The notes: generated by a model not told the origin, from the sequence alone. DNA of 64,000 nt from Rhizobium sp. 32-5/1 (GCF_029537235.1 NZ_CP120639.1:1-64000); one strand, 5' to 3'. Counted from the first letter of the stretch, positions 10,019 to 19,704 are shown. Translations and numbers: made by a program.

Positions 10019-11425
10019 ATGCAGCAATATAATGGAAAAAGTGCGATCCTCTGCAGTCTCTCGGCGCTTTTCTTTCTTTCATTTATTGTTCTAGCGTCGC
10101 AAGCTTTGGCTCAAGGAACAGCCTCACATAAAGCACTTGATGGTGTGGCGCTCGTGATTGGGAATTCCGCCTATCAATCTGCCGGTGCTCTGGCCAATCC
10201 CGCCAACGATGCGACGGCAATCGCTGAGAAGCTTCAGGGCCTGGGATTCAGGTTGCATACGGCCGTTGATCAGCCGGGAGACGTTCTCAAAGAGACGATA
10301 GATGCCTTTGCGCGTGACCTTTCGAGTGCCGATGTCATATTCGTTTTTTATGCCGGTCATGGCATGCAGATCGACGGCCGAAATTTTATAGCGCCGGTCG
10401 ATCTTGCAAGAACCGGCGGCCCGAAGCAATTGATTGCCGTCGATACCATCCTCTCAACGATCGAGGTTCATGCCAAGCCGGATGCGGCCAAGATCATCGT
10501 TCTCGACGCATGCCGCGACAATCCATTCAGCGAGCTCGGGCACGGCGGTGAGACATCGCGCGGCCTGGCAAGGATCGAGCTGCCGAAGCCGGCAGTTACT
10601 GGATCCGCAGGGGGCTATTTTCGAGTCGTGGCCTTTGCCACGGCGGCAGGGCAAGTAGCGTCCGATGGTAACGGTCAACACAGTCCCTATACCGAAAGCT
10701 TGCTTCGCTTCATCGACCAGCCTGGTCTTGAAGTCTCCGAGATGTTCCGGATGGCGGCTGGTGACGTGCTTGCCAGCACGGGTGGCATGCAAAAACCGGA
10801 ATATCTCGTTCAGACAAGCCGGACGCTGTTCTTCCGGCCGCCCAACATAACAGAATGCGATCGATTGGCAGTGGATGCCCGCAACTTCATTGGGATGAAA
10901 GGAATCTCTTTCGAGGACATCGATGCGATCAAAGCGGTTCCGGCTTGCCTCGAGGCGGTGGCGACCGAGCCCGCCAGCGCGCGATTGACCCACAATCTGG
11001 CGCGATCGCTGGAAAAAGCCGAGCGACTTTCCGAAGCTTTGGAACAATATCAAGCCGCGGCCGACAAAGGACACCCGGCCGCAATCAATGCTCTTGGTAT
11101 CATGTATCTCGCCGGTTGCGGCATGGCCAAACCGGACGTCGGGAAAGCGCTCCAGCTGATCTCCCGAGCCCGTGATCTGGGGGACCTGGAGGCCGGTGCC
11201 ACGCTCACGTCGCATGATCTCCTGCCCTTTTTGTCAGACGACGGCAAGACGGCTCTTGCCGATGCACTGTCCAATGCGGGTATCTCAGCACGCCCGGATG
11301 CTCTGGGAGCGGCCGTTTCCGCATTCCAGGAGCAGGAGCGATTGAAGATTGGCGGGCTGACGCTCGAGACGGTTCATGCCTTGAAAATCTACGAAACCGT
11401 ACCGGCGGGTTTCCGGTGCCACTGA
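10019..11425 (+). CDS. exported caspase-like (peptidase C14) protein with TPR/Sel1-type repeats
   Basis: 468 residues. The N-terminus is a signal peptide or signal anchor (basic start, hydrophobic 10-31, Ala-Gln-Gly), so the protein should act in the periplasm or at the membrane. Residues about 40-270 form a caspase-like domain: VALVIGNSAYQ at 43, FYAGHGMQ with catalytic His114, and VLDACRDNPF with catalytic Cys165, both dyad residues intact. From about 310, helical repeats of TPR/Sel1 type follow (EALEQYQAAADKGHPAAINA, GIMYLAGCGMAKPD), then a tail resembling a peptidoglycan-binding helix bundle (FQEQERLKIGGLTLETVHAL). Bacterial caspase homologues usually cleave after Arg or Lys; the substrate here is unknown. 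The next gene follows after about 20 bases, and two LprI-like exported proteins complete the unit. Confidence 0.85.
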   Translation: MQQYNGKSAILCSLSALFFLSFIVLASQALAQGTASHKALDGVALVIGNSAYQSAGALANPANDATAIAEKLQGLGFRLHTAVDQPGDVLKETIDAFARDLSSADVIFVFYAGHGMQIDGRNFIAPVDLARTGGPKQLIAVDTILSTIEVHAKPDAAKIIVLDACRDNPFSELGHGGETSRGLARIELPKPAVTGSAGGYFRVVAFATAAGQVASDGNGQHSPYTESLLRFIDQPGLEVSEMFRMAAGDVLASTGGMQKPEYLVQTSRTLFFRPPNITECDRLAVDARNFIGMKGISFEDIDAIKAVPACLEAVATEPASARLTHNLARSLEKAERLSEALEQYQAAADKGHPAAINALGIMYLAGCGMAKPDVGKALQLISRARDLGDLEAGATLTSHDLLPFLSDDGKTALADALSNAGISARPDALGAAVSAFQEQERLKIGGLTLETVHALKIYETVPAGFRCH

Positions 11426-11446
11426 AGGGTGGCAGGAGGGGAGACG

Positions 11447-12697
11447 ATGAGAACACACATGATGACGGCCGCGCTGCTCTGCGCGTCGATACCTCCCGCA
11501 TCGGCGGGTGGGCTGATCGAAAATTTCAAGACACCGGCTGAATGCCAAGACGCAGGCGACCTCAAGATTGAGACTTGCCTGGCAGCACTCGGTGGGGGCC
11601 TTGATGCGGAGGTTGATAGCCGGCTTTCAGCCGTGCTTGCCGCGTCTGCTGAGCCGGACAGCGTGCGTGCCGCGCAGGACGCCTGGGTCGCTTACCGGAA
11701 AGCGACATGTGATTACTTCGCCGGTCAGGAAGGTATAGCTGGAATTATCCAAGGGCTGCAGTGCCTTCGCTGGACATCTTGGGGCCGCATGAAGGAGCTT
11801 GACGGACTTCTTGGCATAAGGCCCGCCGAAGATGACGGCGAAGGCGAGGCTGCTGGCGGGCTCGAACCCGACTTCGCCACGCTGGCCGATACGCAGTATT
11901 CCGGTCGGGCTTTCTCCTTTGGCGACTTCAGCTGGTACATCAAGAAGCGCTATGGCGCGGTGCTCGTCGAGAAGGCGCTTGCGGCTCGAGGATTTGATCG
12001 TGAAACGGCGAAGGCCCTTGCCGGAAATTGGGATGCCTGGCGCTATCATCCGGAAAATGGACAGCCGCTGATCGAGAGCGCACCGCTCGGCGCCAGCGAT
12101 ACGGATCTTCAAGGGTTGGCAGCCAAGTTTCCGGAATGCATGCGTGATCTTGGAAAGGCCAATTGCAGGATCAACTATTCGATCGAGATTGGCTGCAAGC
12201 TGGACCCGGCCGTTGCCCAGGAATGCCAAGGCGTATTCGATGTTCGTCAGTCTATTGCCGCTGGCTATCAACGCGATGGGCGCACCGCCTACATGCTCTC
12301 CGGCTTCCAGCCGCAGGGCGTCTACGATATGGCGGGCTGCATCATGGAAGGTGGCAAGGGTGCCGGCGTCCCGCTTTTTGCGCCTGACAATGCCGAAACC
12401 GTTGCCAAGCTCACTTTCATTGCCCAACCGGACGCGGTCGCTACAGAACAGAAAGTGGTTGATATCGAGGCTCTTCCTGAGCGAGATGCCGAGCTTTGCA
12501 GTGTTGCCGCAGGCTGGAAATTGGACGAAAACGGCGCTCAGACGTCAAGCGGATTGTTGGATCTGGCTCCGTTCACCCAAGACGGCGTGTTTTCGCAATA
12601 CCTGGAAGAGGGCCTGACGCCTGACGCCTCCCGCGATGCAGACTATAACGATTTCCTGCAACGGGTGACGAAAGCTGTCGGGGAGGTCAGACAATGA
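11447..12697 (+). CDS. exported LprI-like (DUF1311) protein, paralogue 1
   Basis: 416 residues from ATG 11447, preceded by GGAGGGGAG; the in-frame GTG at 11429 lies before the ribosome site. Signal peptide MRTHMMTAALLCAS...ASAGG. Residues about 25-120 are an LprI/DUF1311-type domain (RAAQDAWVAYRKATCDYF with paired Cys, then CLRWTSWGRMKELDGLLG), a fold first known from a lysozyme inhibitor. The C-terminal two thirds are shared with the next gene: WDAWRYHPENGQPL, then FPECMRDL...CRINYSIEIGCKLD, with many conserved Cys that suggest disulfides in the periplasm. Located between a caspase-like protein and its own paralogue, overlapping the latter by 4 bases. Substrate, inhibitor or chaperone of the protease are all possible; no function is established. 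Confidence 0.75.
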   Translation: MRTHMMTAALLCASIPPASAGGLIENFKTPAECQDAGDLKIETCLAALGGGLDAEVDSRLSAVLAASAEPDSVRAAQDAWVAYRKATCDYFAGQEGIAGIIQGLQCLRWTSWGRMKELDGLLGIRPAEDDGEGEAAGGLEPDFATLADTQYSGRAFSFGDFSWYIKKRYGAVLVEKALAARGFDRETAKALAGNWDAWRYHPENGQPLIESAPLGASDTDLQGLAAKFPECMRDLGKANCRINYSIEIGCKLDPAVAQECQGVFDVRQSIAAGYQRDGRTAYMLSGFQPQGVYDMAGCIMEGGKGAGVPLFAPDNAETVAKLTFIAQPDAVATEQKVVDIEALPERDAELCSVAAGWKLDENGAQTSSGLLDLAPFTQDGVFSQYLEEGLTPDASRDADYNDFLQRVTKAVGEVRQ

Positions 12698-13842
12698 GAC
12701 GATTATCAATAAGCCTCGCGCTCATCGCGATCTGCATGCTTCTAAATCCGAATATCGCCGGCGCGCAGGATATTTCCGATTGCGAGCGCAATGCTCTTGG
12801 AACGGAGCGTTGTGCGAACTGGCAGGCTGCCGTCCAGGCCGTGTCCTTGCAACAGACGGTCGAGCGGCTCGATAGCCACATTGCGGAGCTTGCCAAGGCC
12901 GGTCGCATCGCGCCCGAAGATGCCGAGGCACAACGCCGGAAGCTCGTCGCCTCGCAGGCCGCGTGGGAAATCTATCGCGACAGGCAATGTGCACTCGTCG
13001 GTGCGCATCCTGAAGGGCCAGCCGCTTGCCTCCGCATCTTGACTGAGGCAAGGGTCCTCGAATTGCAGGATCCCGATATACCGGAGCAGAGTTTCAAGCA
13101 CAGGAGCTGGTCCGAACGCAGATTGCTGCAGGGCCAGTTCCAGCCGCAGGAATTGGTCATGTTGCGGCTTGCCGGACCGCCGCTGCGAACCGTGGCCGAC
13201 CGCGTAGCCCTCGCCAAGGGGCCGCGCCAGACGCAAGACTGGAATTTCCGGAAATCGGTAAGCGACCTCCAGCAGAAACTCCGCGAGGTCAGCCGCTTTG
13301 GCCCTCTCACCTCCAGTTTCATAGCCGCTGAATGGGATGCGCTGCGATACGATCCCGAGACCGGCGCACCCCTGCATCAGTTCCCCGAACGCATCGAGGG
13401 TAGTCCGGCAGACAACACCTGGGACAAAAATGAGTCTCAGGCTTTCGCTGCGCGACTGCCTTCCTGCTTGCGCAATCTGGCCGATCCCCAATGCAGGGTA
13501 CAGTATTCGACCGAGCTCGGATGTCGCTATGACACCGACATGGCAGCCTTTTGTCAGTCGAAACTCGACGGCCTCAAAGAGGTCTTCCAGTCCTATTCCG
13601 TGACAGACCCGCGGCACCGGGACGAGGTCTACAAAGCCATAGCTTGCCTCACACCGGCTCCGCTGGATCAACCCTTATCGGGCACCTTTCTCGTTCCAGA
13701 CACTGCTCAAAACGCAAGGCTTGAGCCGGGTAACGTCGAAGGCAGGCCGTGCTCAGAGCTTGGCCTGGAGGTGGATGGCGACGGTTGGTCGGCGCGTTCA
13801 GTACGAGTTTTCGACTCGACAATGGATCTAGAGATCCGCTAG
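12694..13842 (+). CDS. exported LprI-like (DUF1311) protein, paralogue 2
   Basis: 382 residues. Start ATG 12694 overlaps the previous stop (ATGA). Signal peptide MRRLSISLALIAICMLL...AGAQD. An N-terminal LprI-like domain (CERNALGTERCANWQ, SQAAWEIYRDRQCALVG, CLRILTEARVLEL) is followed by the same C-terminal module as paralogue 1: WDALRYDPETGAPL, LPSCLRNLADPQCRVQYSTE, LGCRYD. The spacing of Cys and aromatic residues is conserved between the two, so they arose by tandem duplication and diverged strongly. Together with the upstream caspase-like gene they form a tight three-gene exported unit. I do not know a described function for this module. Confidence 0.75.
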   Translation: MRRLSISLALIAICMLLNPNIAGAQDISDCERNALGTERCANWQAAVQAVSLQQTVERLDSHIAELAKAGRIAPEDAEAQRRKLVASQAAWEIYRDRQCALVGAHPEGPAACLRILTEARVLELQDPDIPEQSFKHRSWSERRLLQGQFQPQELVMLRLAGPPLRTVADRVALAKGPRQTQDWNFRKSVSDLQQKLREVSRFGPLTSSFIAAEWDALRYDPETGAPLHQFPERIEGSPADNTWDKNESQAFAARLPSCLRNLADPQCRVQYSTELGCRYDTDMAAFCQSKLDGLKEVFQSYSVTDPRHRDEVYKAIACLTPAPLDQPLSGTFLVPDTAQNARLEPGNVEGRPCSELGLEVDGDGWSARSVRVFDSTMDLEIR

Positions 13843-14029
13843 CGCGAGAACCACAGCGGAAATTGTATGGGCGGTGGTTTAGTCACCCGGAACCAAAATA
13901 TGCTTCATTTTGTTCGGCTTCTGTCACAAGAGCAGGACTATGATCTATGGTTGGCAGGCAGGCGGACCTCGTCGTTGTGAGCGACGCAGATAGACGTTTC
14001 CTCGTATCTCAGTGCGCCGACACAAGCTG

Positions 14030-14440
14030 GCATAAAGTACTGGGCTCCTTGTCGGATCGCAGTTGCATGGTCTTGCTGGGCGCAGGGCTTGCAAAGCAAA
14101 AAGGTTGCCGAACGTCAGGGTGTTCGCGAGCACACGGTTGGCAATTGGCGCGACCATCGAAATGGTCAGTGCGCTCGAACAGGAGAAGGCCAAAGGCGGA
14201 GCAGGCCAGATCTCGGTGACCTTGGTCTGCCTCCTAGACGAGTTGGGATACCTGCCGTTCGGCGCCTCGGGCGAAGCACTGCTGTTCTACCGGTTGAGCA
14301 AGCTCTATGAGCGGACCAGCGTGGTGATCGCCACCAACCTCGGCTTTAGCAAATGGGCAACCGTCTTCGGCGACCCAGAACGACCACCGCTTTGCTCGAC
14401 CGCTTGACCCACCGTAGCGGAGGCGGAAATCATGACCGAT
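14030..14440 (+). pseudogene. istB: IS21-family istB (transposition helper ATPase) remnant
   Basis: Contains the second half of an IstB ATPase: MVSALEQEKAKGG, a Walker B-like CLLDELGYLPFG, SKLYERTSVVIATNLGF and WATVFGDPE. Then, after a frame change, come traces of TALLDRLTHR. The P-loop half is missing or scrambled, no istA is present, and no terminal repeats were found. IstB normally forms a DNA-bound ATPase helping the IstA transposase choose its target; this copy cannot work. It separates the caspase-like operon from the diguanylate cyclase gene and marks an old insertion. Confidence 0.65.
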
Positions 14441-14503
14441 TTTGTACAAAGTCGAGCTTAGAGAACATTTAATTAGACGGTGCGATAATTCGCTCTGATT
14501 GAA

Positions 14504-16225
14504 TTGAAGATCCTGCGGCGTACCGCAGAGACGGAATGGACTGGATCAGTTTATCAGATGCTGAGGGCAGAACTTGAGAAATCTTGGGTGGAATGTGGTT
14601 CCGGCGAGCCGCTTCAAGCGCTCGCCCGCCTCCGATCCGTCGAGGTTTTCGTTACTGCACAAAACGACCCACAACTGCTGTTTCGCTACGAGTGGCTGCA
14701 GGGTTGGATTTTGTTCCAGCTGGGAGAGACCGAACAGGCTTTCGGTCATGTCCAGACGGCACGCGCCCTCTCGGCAACCCTTGATCACTCTTCGCAAGCG
14801 AACGCATTGACCCTGGGGGCATGGATCCTATCCAACCTTGGTCTTTTGGACGAAAGCTATTCGGTCGCCCGCGCGGCTGTCAATCTGGCGGAAACAGGCG
14901 ACAATAACTTCGCGCTGGCGCTGGCCTTACACGTTTTTGCGCTCATCGCCTGGATGGGAGGCGACATTCCACTGGCGCTGGACACTTCGCAGCGGGCCAT
15001 TGCGATCGCCCGAACACTTGCCGACACCCATGTCCTTTGCTGGTCTCTGTTTGGGCGTGGGTGCATGGTGGCCGACGAGGCAAGGGAAGCGCGCCAAAAC
15101 GGCGACGACACCATTTTCGTTTCGGGCCATGAGGACGCAATTGCGCTTACCGACGAATCTTTGGCGCTGTCACGCGACAATTCAGACAGCTGGGCGCGTC
15201 GCGTATCCCTTACAAACAAAGCCGAATACTTTTGTTATATTGGGCGCTTTGCGGAAGCACACTCCGCCCTTGAAGAATGGACGATGGTGAAAGGACCCGT
15301 CTCCAACCGTCGTAGGATCCAGTATCTCAAGACGTATGCGGAAATCCTGCAGCGGGAGGGCCGCATCGGGGAGGCGCGCGAGTATTGCGAACAAGCCGTT
15401 CAGTTGACGGCCAACATTGGAACTGCCGATCTAAAGCATCTGTGCACCAAGGCACTTTCGGAAATCCACGAAACCATGGGTGACTTCGAGAAGGCGCTTC
15501 AACTTCATAAACGATTCTTCCGGGAGGTTCAGCAATTTGAGGGCGAGAAGGTCAAATGCCGGGCGCGCGTGGCCGAAATCTTCTACGAGGCGGAAAAGCT
15601 CCGCGAACGGGCCGAAATGTCTCGCCAAGTTGCAGAGCAGTCCAAGCGGGAGGCTTTAACTGATTCACTCACCGGCGTTGCCAATCGCCGTTGGATGGAA
15701 CAGGAATTCGATGGTCTGATTGCCAGCGGTACCTGGTTCGCCGTCGTTTTCGCTGACCTTGATCACTTCAAAGCGGTTAACGACACATATTCTCATGCCG
15801 TAGGCGACGAGGTTATTAAGGCCTTTGCGAATATGGTCTCGACTTGCTTCCGCGCCAACGATCTGGTTGCCCGTATCGGGGGTGAAGAATTTGTGGTTCT
15901 GGTCAAAGACGCCAAGGAGCACAACCTGTCATTAATTGGGGACAAGCTTCTGTGTTGCACGCGCAGCTATGAATGGACGCGTATCGCCCCCGGCCTAAAG
16001 ATAACAACCAGCATCGGCCTGGCGTGTTCCAAGGAAGTAGTCGGCCGGGATGCCTTGTTGGCCCTGGCTGACGCCAGACTATATCGTGCGAAGACCACGG
16101 GACGCGACCGCTACGTGTCCAAGGGAGAACTCCCTCGATGTTGCATGCAGTGTAGCAAAGGTTTGGGTCCCGTTTATCAGCCCTTCATGTTAGAAAGTTG
16201 CAGAACTGATCGAAAGGCACCGTAA
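14504..16225 (+). CDS. diguanylate cyclase with N-terminal TPR region (GGDEF)
   Basis: 573 residues from a TTG at 14504; an ATG at 14558 is an alternative start, and neither has a strong ribosome site. Residues about 20-370 are TPR-like helical repeats (AFGHVQTARALSATLDHSSQ, ESYSVARAAVNLAETGD, EAREYCEQAVQL). A coiled linker (EAEKLRERAEMSRQVAEQ) leads to the GGDEF domain at about 385-545: TDSLTGVANRR, DLDHFKAVNDTYSHAVGDEV and GGEEF at 459-463. The RxxD inhibitory site (RAND, 450-453) lies five residues before it. It should make cyclic-di-GMP from GTP with product inhibition. No membrane segment, so cytoplasmic. The TPR part probably senses a protein partner, as in other TPR-GGDEF proteins. Confidence 0.88.
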   Translation: MKILRRTAETEWTGSVYQMLRAELEKSWVECGSGEPLQALARLRSVEVFVTAQNDPQLLFRYEWLQGWILFQLGETEQAFGHVQTARALSATLDHSSQANALTLGAWILSNLGLLDESYSVARAAVNLAETGDNNFALALALHVFALIAWMGGDIPLALDTSQRAIAIARTLADTHVLCWSLFGRGCMVADEAREARQNGDDTIFVSGHEDAIALTDESLALSRDNSDSWARRVSLTNKAEYFCYIGRFAEAHSALEEWTMVKGPVSNRRRIQYLKTYAEILQREGRIGEAREYCEQAVQLTANIGTADLKHLCTKALSEIHETMGDFEKALQLHKRFFREVQQFEGEKVKCRARVAEIFYEAEKLRERAEMSRQVAEQSKREALTDSLTGVANRRWMEQEFDGLIASGTWFAVVFADLDHFKAVNDTYSHAVGDEVIKAFANMVSTCFRANDLVARIGGEEFVVLVKDAKEHNLSLIGDKLLCCTRSYEWTRIAPGLKITTSIGLACSKEVVGRDALLALADARLYRAKTTGRDRYVSKGELPRCCMQCSKGLGPVYQPFMLESCRTDRKAP

Positions 16226-16263
16226 ACTCATCGGGCCTCGGGTCAAGGTATGGCACGAGGTCG

Positions 16264-16680
16264 GCGTTCAGGCTATCTGAAGATCGGCGATCTCGCTCCA
16301 CATCTGCATCGCGCCCCTAGCAGCTCGCAACAACGGTGAAATGGCACGTCGTGGCGGAAATTTGGAAGAGATTGGTGATCGGGTCGTGGATTGAAACGAA
16401 GCGCTGAAGTTGGCGCGGTGACTTAACCGCTTCATGACCCTCTCCCGCCCGATTGTTAAGGTCCTCGTGCGAACGTTGTTCGACGCCGGGCATGATCTCC
16501 CGCTTCGCCGCATCTTGGGATCGAAGAATGTCAGTGATCATCCCGCGCGGGCAGTACCTTGCCTTTTCAAAAGCTTTCGCATCAATCGCTTGGCAGCCCT
16601 GGCAGCGCGGCGGCTGGACCAGTGTTTTTCCCCGACCGGTGATGACGACCTCGACGAGGTACGATCTATCATTGAGCCTG
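16264..16680 (-). pseudogene. IS6-family transposase remnant
   Basis: On the reverse strand the sequence resembles the C-terminal half of rhizobial IS6-family transposases: GMITDILRSQDAAKREIMPG, VEQRSHEDLNNRA, then SPRQLQRFVSIHDPITNLF, and after a further frame change a trace of AAMQMWSEIADL. Upstream, KTLVQPPRC fits the preceding stretch only loosely. Frameshifts and substitutions are scattered, the N-terminal DDE part is missing and no inverted repeats were seen, so this is a dead fragment. Confidence 0.65.
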
Positions 16681-16916
16681 TAGGCTCATCGCCTTCGAAT
16701 ATTATTGGCGAACTGCCTGCCGAATTTCTCCGCCCACAATCTCACCGTCTGGCAAGAGACGAGGGTGCCGGCCGCCAGCCTATCCCTACCGTGGGCAGGC
16801 TGAGCGGAAATAGAGCCATACACCATGGACAATCACTTCCGCTTGCAAACCGGCGGCGGCGACGGAACGAACCTTCAATTCGAGGATTGTTATAGCGCAA
16901 TCGTCAGGAGGCCAAA

Positions 16917-17174
16917 ATGCTCGTACATTTTACATTCAACGACGGAAACGGTGTCCAACAGGACGGGACGCAAAGTTTTGAGGACGTCACTGCTGCAAAG
17001 CGAGAGGCTCTTTCAGCATTGGCTCAATCGCTACAGGAGGATTTGCGAAGTTCAGGCGAGATTCTCGGGAGTGTGGCGGGGCTTGACGAAAGCGGTCAGC
17101 CTCTTTTTAGCGTCACTATGAGAGTGATGATCGATGATGTCTCGCCGGAAAAAGTCGGGCAGAGTTCGCCTTGA
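16917..17174 (+). CDS. small DUF6894-like protein
   Basis: 85 residues starting at ATG 16917 with CAGGAGG a few bases upstream. The pattern (short strand FTFNDGNGVQQDGT, FEDVTAAKREALSALAQSL, then a second strand LFSVTMRVMIDD) is that of the DUF6894 family, very common in Rhizobiales and of unknown function. Cytoplasmic, single-gene unit. A related broken copy lies at 56683-56920 on the other strand. Confidence 0.7.
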   Translation: MLVHFTFNDGNGVQQDGTQSFEDVTAAKREALSALAQSLQEDLRSSGEILGSVAGLDESGQPLFSVTMRVMIDDVSPEKVGQSSP

Positions 17175-17376
17175 TAGCCAGACGCGGACAATGGACTCAA
17201 CGACTGAGTCTGATCACCGGGCTCTCTTGCGCTAGGCCACTTTGGTCTGATCGTAAAGTCAGCGGTAGTTCCGGTGTTTTAATGGAGCAAGGCTTGGTCA
17301 TGCGTGTTTCCATATTGGATTGTCCTTGGCGGCTTCGGGGTTCGCCCTACCTTCAATCGGGAAAAGGGAGGAAGCA

Positions 17377-17730
17377 ATGGTGGTTCAGAAATTCCGTATA
17401 TCGGACGCAGAGTTGGTGAAGTCACCGGGACAGGATGCCGATATCTTTGTCGGAAACCTGGTTGACGAGAGGCATGGCGGTCCGGTCACCATCGGGTATG
17501 GACGCTACGCGCCCGGCCAGTCGCTCACCGAGACGATGGCCGTACACGACACGATGATCATCCTTCAGGGTCGTCTGTCCGTTTCGACGGGCGACGGGAC
17601 CGTGACGGCTGGACCAGGCGACATCGTCTACATGCCCAAGGGAGAATCCGTGACGATCACCACGGAAGGTGAGGGCGCACTAACGGCCTATGTGACCTAC
17701 CCGCATTGGGCTGAGGCGCACGAAGGATGA
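17377..17730 (+). CDS. single-domain cupin protein (EutQ-like)
   Basis: 117 residues from ATG 17377, which is preceded by GGGAGGAAG; the longer frame to 17320 has no such site. Beta-barrel cupin pattern: GYGRYAPGQSLTETMAVHDT, IILQGRLSVSTGDGTV, AGPGDIVYMPKGESVTI. It resembles EutQ-type cupins. Only one of the usual metal-binding His positions is clearly present (AVHDT), so catalytic metal binding is doubtful. No neighbour indicates a pathway. Confidence 0.7.
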   Translation: MVVQKFRISDAELVKSPGQDADIFVGNLVDERHGGPVTIGYGRYAPGQSLTETMAVHDTMIILQGRLSVSTGDGTVTAGPGDIVYMPKGESVTITTEGEGALTAYVTYPHWAEAHEG

Positions 17731-17975
17731 TGGAAATTGCCGCATCACCAAAGGCTGGGCATCATTCGCGTGCAGTCTGACTATGGCCAACTCTACCTTG
17801 TGGACAAAGAAGACGAGGCTTTCGATCCTCCCAGGGAGACCAAGCCGAGACTGAGGCGAGGCGCCTGTTCGTGATGCCCTTGCGTATCACCGTATATACG
17901 CCGCCATGCCTGGCCTCGCGGGTCCCAAAGAATTGATCATTGGATGACGGAGGGATGCCTGGTGACCCTTACACA

Positions 17976-19700
17976 TCACAAGGGCGGGGTCCGTGGTGGC
18001 GCGGTACGGCGGTTGCCCGTCGCTTCGAAGGCTGCGGCAAGTGTGAGCAGGGCGATATCGCTGTATGCGCGGCCGGCGAAAGTGAGGCCGACAGGCATGC
18101 CGATATCGGCCATCGTTCCCATGGGCACGGTGACGGTGGGAATGCCGAGATGGCGGATGGCGAGATTGCCGTTGGCCACCCAAACGCCGTTTCTCCAGCC
18201 GAGCTCTGCACTTATAGGATTGACGTCCATGTCAGCCGCGCCGACATCGGCCACAGCCGGGAAGATCACCACGTCCAGGCCTAGCCGGTCCATCCATTGT
18301 TCGAGGTCGATCCGGCGGGTCTCTTCAAGCCCGCGCAGACCTTCTGCCATATGCGGGATGTCGGTGACCTTAGCGTAAGGATGGTCACGGACCTGCGCGG
18401 GGTAATCGGGAAGGTAGTCGTCGAACCCGGTATAGCGGTCGGGCAAGGCGCCCTGCGGATGCGGAAAGATGCGCTTGCCATCGATGTCAGCAAGTGTGAC
18501 CAACGCCGGGTCGTTATTGGCGGCGAGGAAGTCGTCCCAAGCCCAGGCTGAAAGATCGAGGATTTCGCGGTGCAGGAAATCCGGACTGACTAGGCCGCGC
18601 GACAGGATTGACGGCGTGCCCGGCCGGTCGGATTCATAGTTGGTGACGACAGGGAAGTCCACTGCCTCCACCGTAGCGCCAGCCGCTTCCAGATCGCGGC
18701 ACGCCTGCTGCCACAGCGCTATGATCGAGGCGCGGGTCTCGATGGATCTGCCCGTGGAGCCGCCGATGCCCCCTTCGGGGTTGGAGCCTGCTTCAAGGTC
18801 GGCATTGATATACATGCGCGGCACGCCGAAGCGTTTGCCGGCGAGTGTCTGTTTTGCTGCGGACGGGCTGGCCGGTGCAAGCGATAAATAGGAAGCGGCA
18901 CCCATGGCCGGCGTTCGGCCAAGGTCGATCCAGGGCTGAGCACGCCAGAAATCGCCGCGCTTTTCGGGATCATCGGCGACGATGACGTCGAGCAGTTCCA
19001 GCATGTCGGCCATGCTGCGGGTGTGCGGCACCACGACATCCATGGTTGGCACCAGTGGCCAGTTGCCGCGCACCGAGATTACCCCACGTGAGGGCGTATA
19101 GGCGCAGAGCGCATTGTATGATGCCGGCGCTCGACCGCTCGACCAGGTTTCCTCGCCCAGGCCGAACGCAGCGAAGCTGGCGGCAGTGGCGGTACCCGAG
19201 CCATTTGACGAGCCGGACCCGAATGCGCTGGTCAGCCAGTCGGCGCTATAGGGGCTTTCTGCGCGGCCATAGACACCGCGCTGCATGCCGCCATTGGCCA
19301 TCGGCGGCATGTTGGTGAGGCCGAGGCAGATTGCGCCGGCGCCACGCAGTCGCTCGATGGTGAAAGCATCCCGCTGGGCCACCAGATGCGCGAAGGTCGG
19401 GCTTCCGGCGGCAGCCGTCAGCCCGCGCACCAGATAGCTGTCCTTGGCGGTGTAGGGAATTCCATCGAGCGGTGAGAGAGGACAGCCACGCGTGCGCCTG
19501 TCATCGGAGGCTTCTGCCTCTGCCAGCGCATCAGGGTTCATCACCACCATGGCATTGAGCGCCGTCTTGGTGCCTGCTGCGTCGTAGGCCGCGATCCGGG
19601 CAAGATAGGCTGTGACGAGGCCGACACTGGTCACTTCGCCCGCTTCGAGTGCTGCCCGGAGTTCGGCGATGGACTTCTCGACGACATCGAAATGGCTCAT
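17976..19700 (-). CDS. amidase signature family enzyme
   Basis: 574 residues, within the family range. The Ser-cisSer-Lys triad is visible: Lys86 in IPYTAKDSY, the Gly/Ser loop FGSGSSNGSGT at 160-170, and the nucleophile position in TWSSGRAPAS (Ser188, where most members have GGS). Hydrolyses a C-N amide bond in the cytoplasm. It lies 4 bases after the end of the agmatine deiminase gene on the same strand. Because agmatine deiminase yields N-carbamoylputrescine, and the usual partner AguB (nitrilase family) is absent, this amidase might act on that product or on a related glutamylated polyamine. That is inference. Confidence 0.85.
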   Translation of the reverse strand: MSHFDVVEKSIAELRAALEAGEVTSVGLVTAYLARIAAYDAAGTKTALNAMVVMNPDALAEAEASDDRRTRGCPLSPLDGIPYTAKDSYLVRGLTAAAGSPTFAHLVAQRDAFTIERLRGAGAICLGLTNMPPMANGGMQRGVYGRAESPYSADWLTSAFGSGSSNGSGTATAASFAAFGLGEETWSSGRAPASYNALCAYTPSRGVISVRGNWPLVPTMDVVVPHTRSMADMLELLDVIVADDPEKRGDFWRAQPWIDLGRTPAMGAASYLSLAPASPSAAKQTLAGKRFGVPRMYINADLEAGSNPEGGIGGSTGRSIETRASIIALWQQACRDLEAAGATVEAVDFPVVTNYESDRPGTPSILSRGLVSPDFLHREILDLSAWAWDDFLAANNDPALVTLADIDGKRIFPHPQGALPDRYTGFDDYLPDYPAQVRDHPYAKVTDIPHMAEGLRGLEETRRIDLEQWMDRLGLDVVIFPAVADVGAADMDVNPISAELGWRNGVWVANGNLAIRHLGIPTVTVPMGTMADIGMPVGLTFAGRAYSDIALLTLAAAFEATGNRRTAPPRTPPL

Positions 19701-19704
19701 GGTG

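Noticed and set aside
9748-10032. 94-codon plus-strand frame before the caspase-like gene
   Set aside because: Cys-rich, no ribosome site, no resemblance to any family, and overlaps the start of the real gene.
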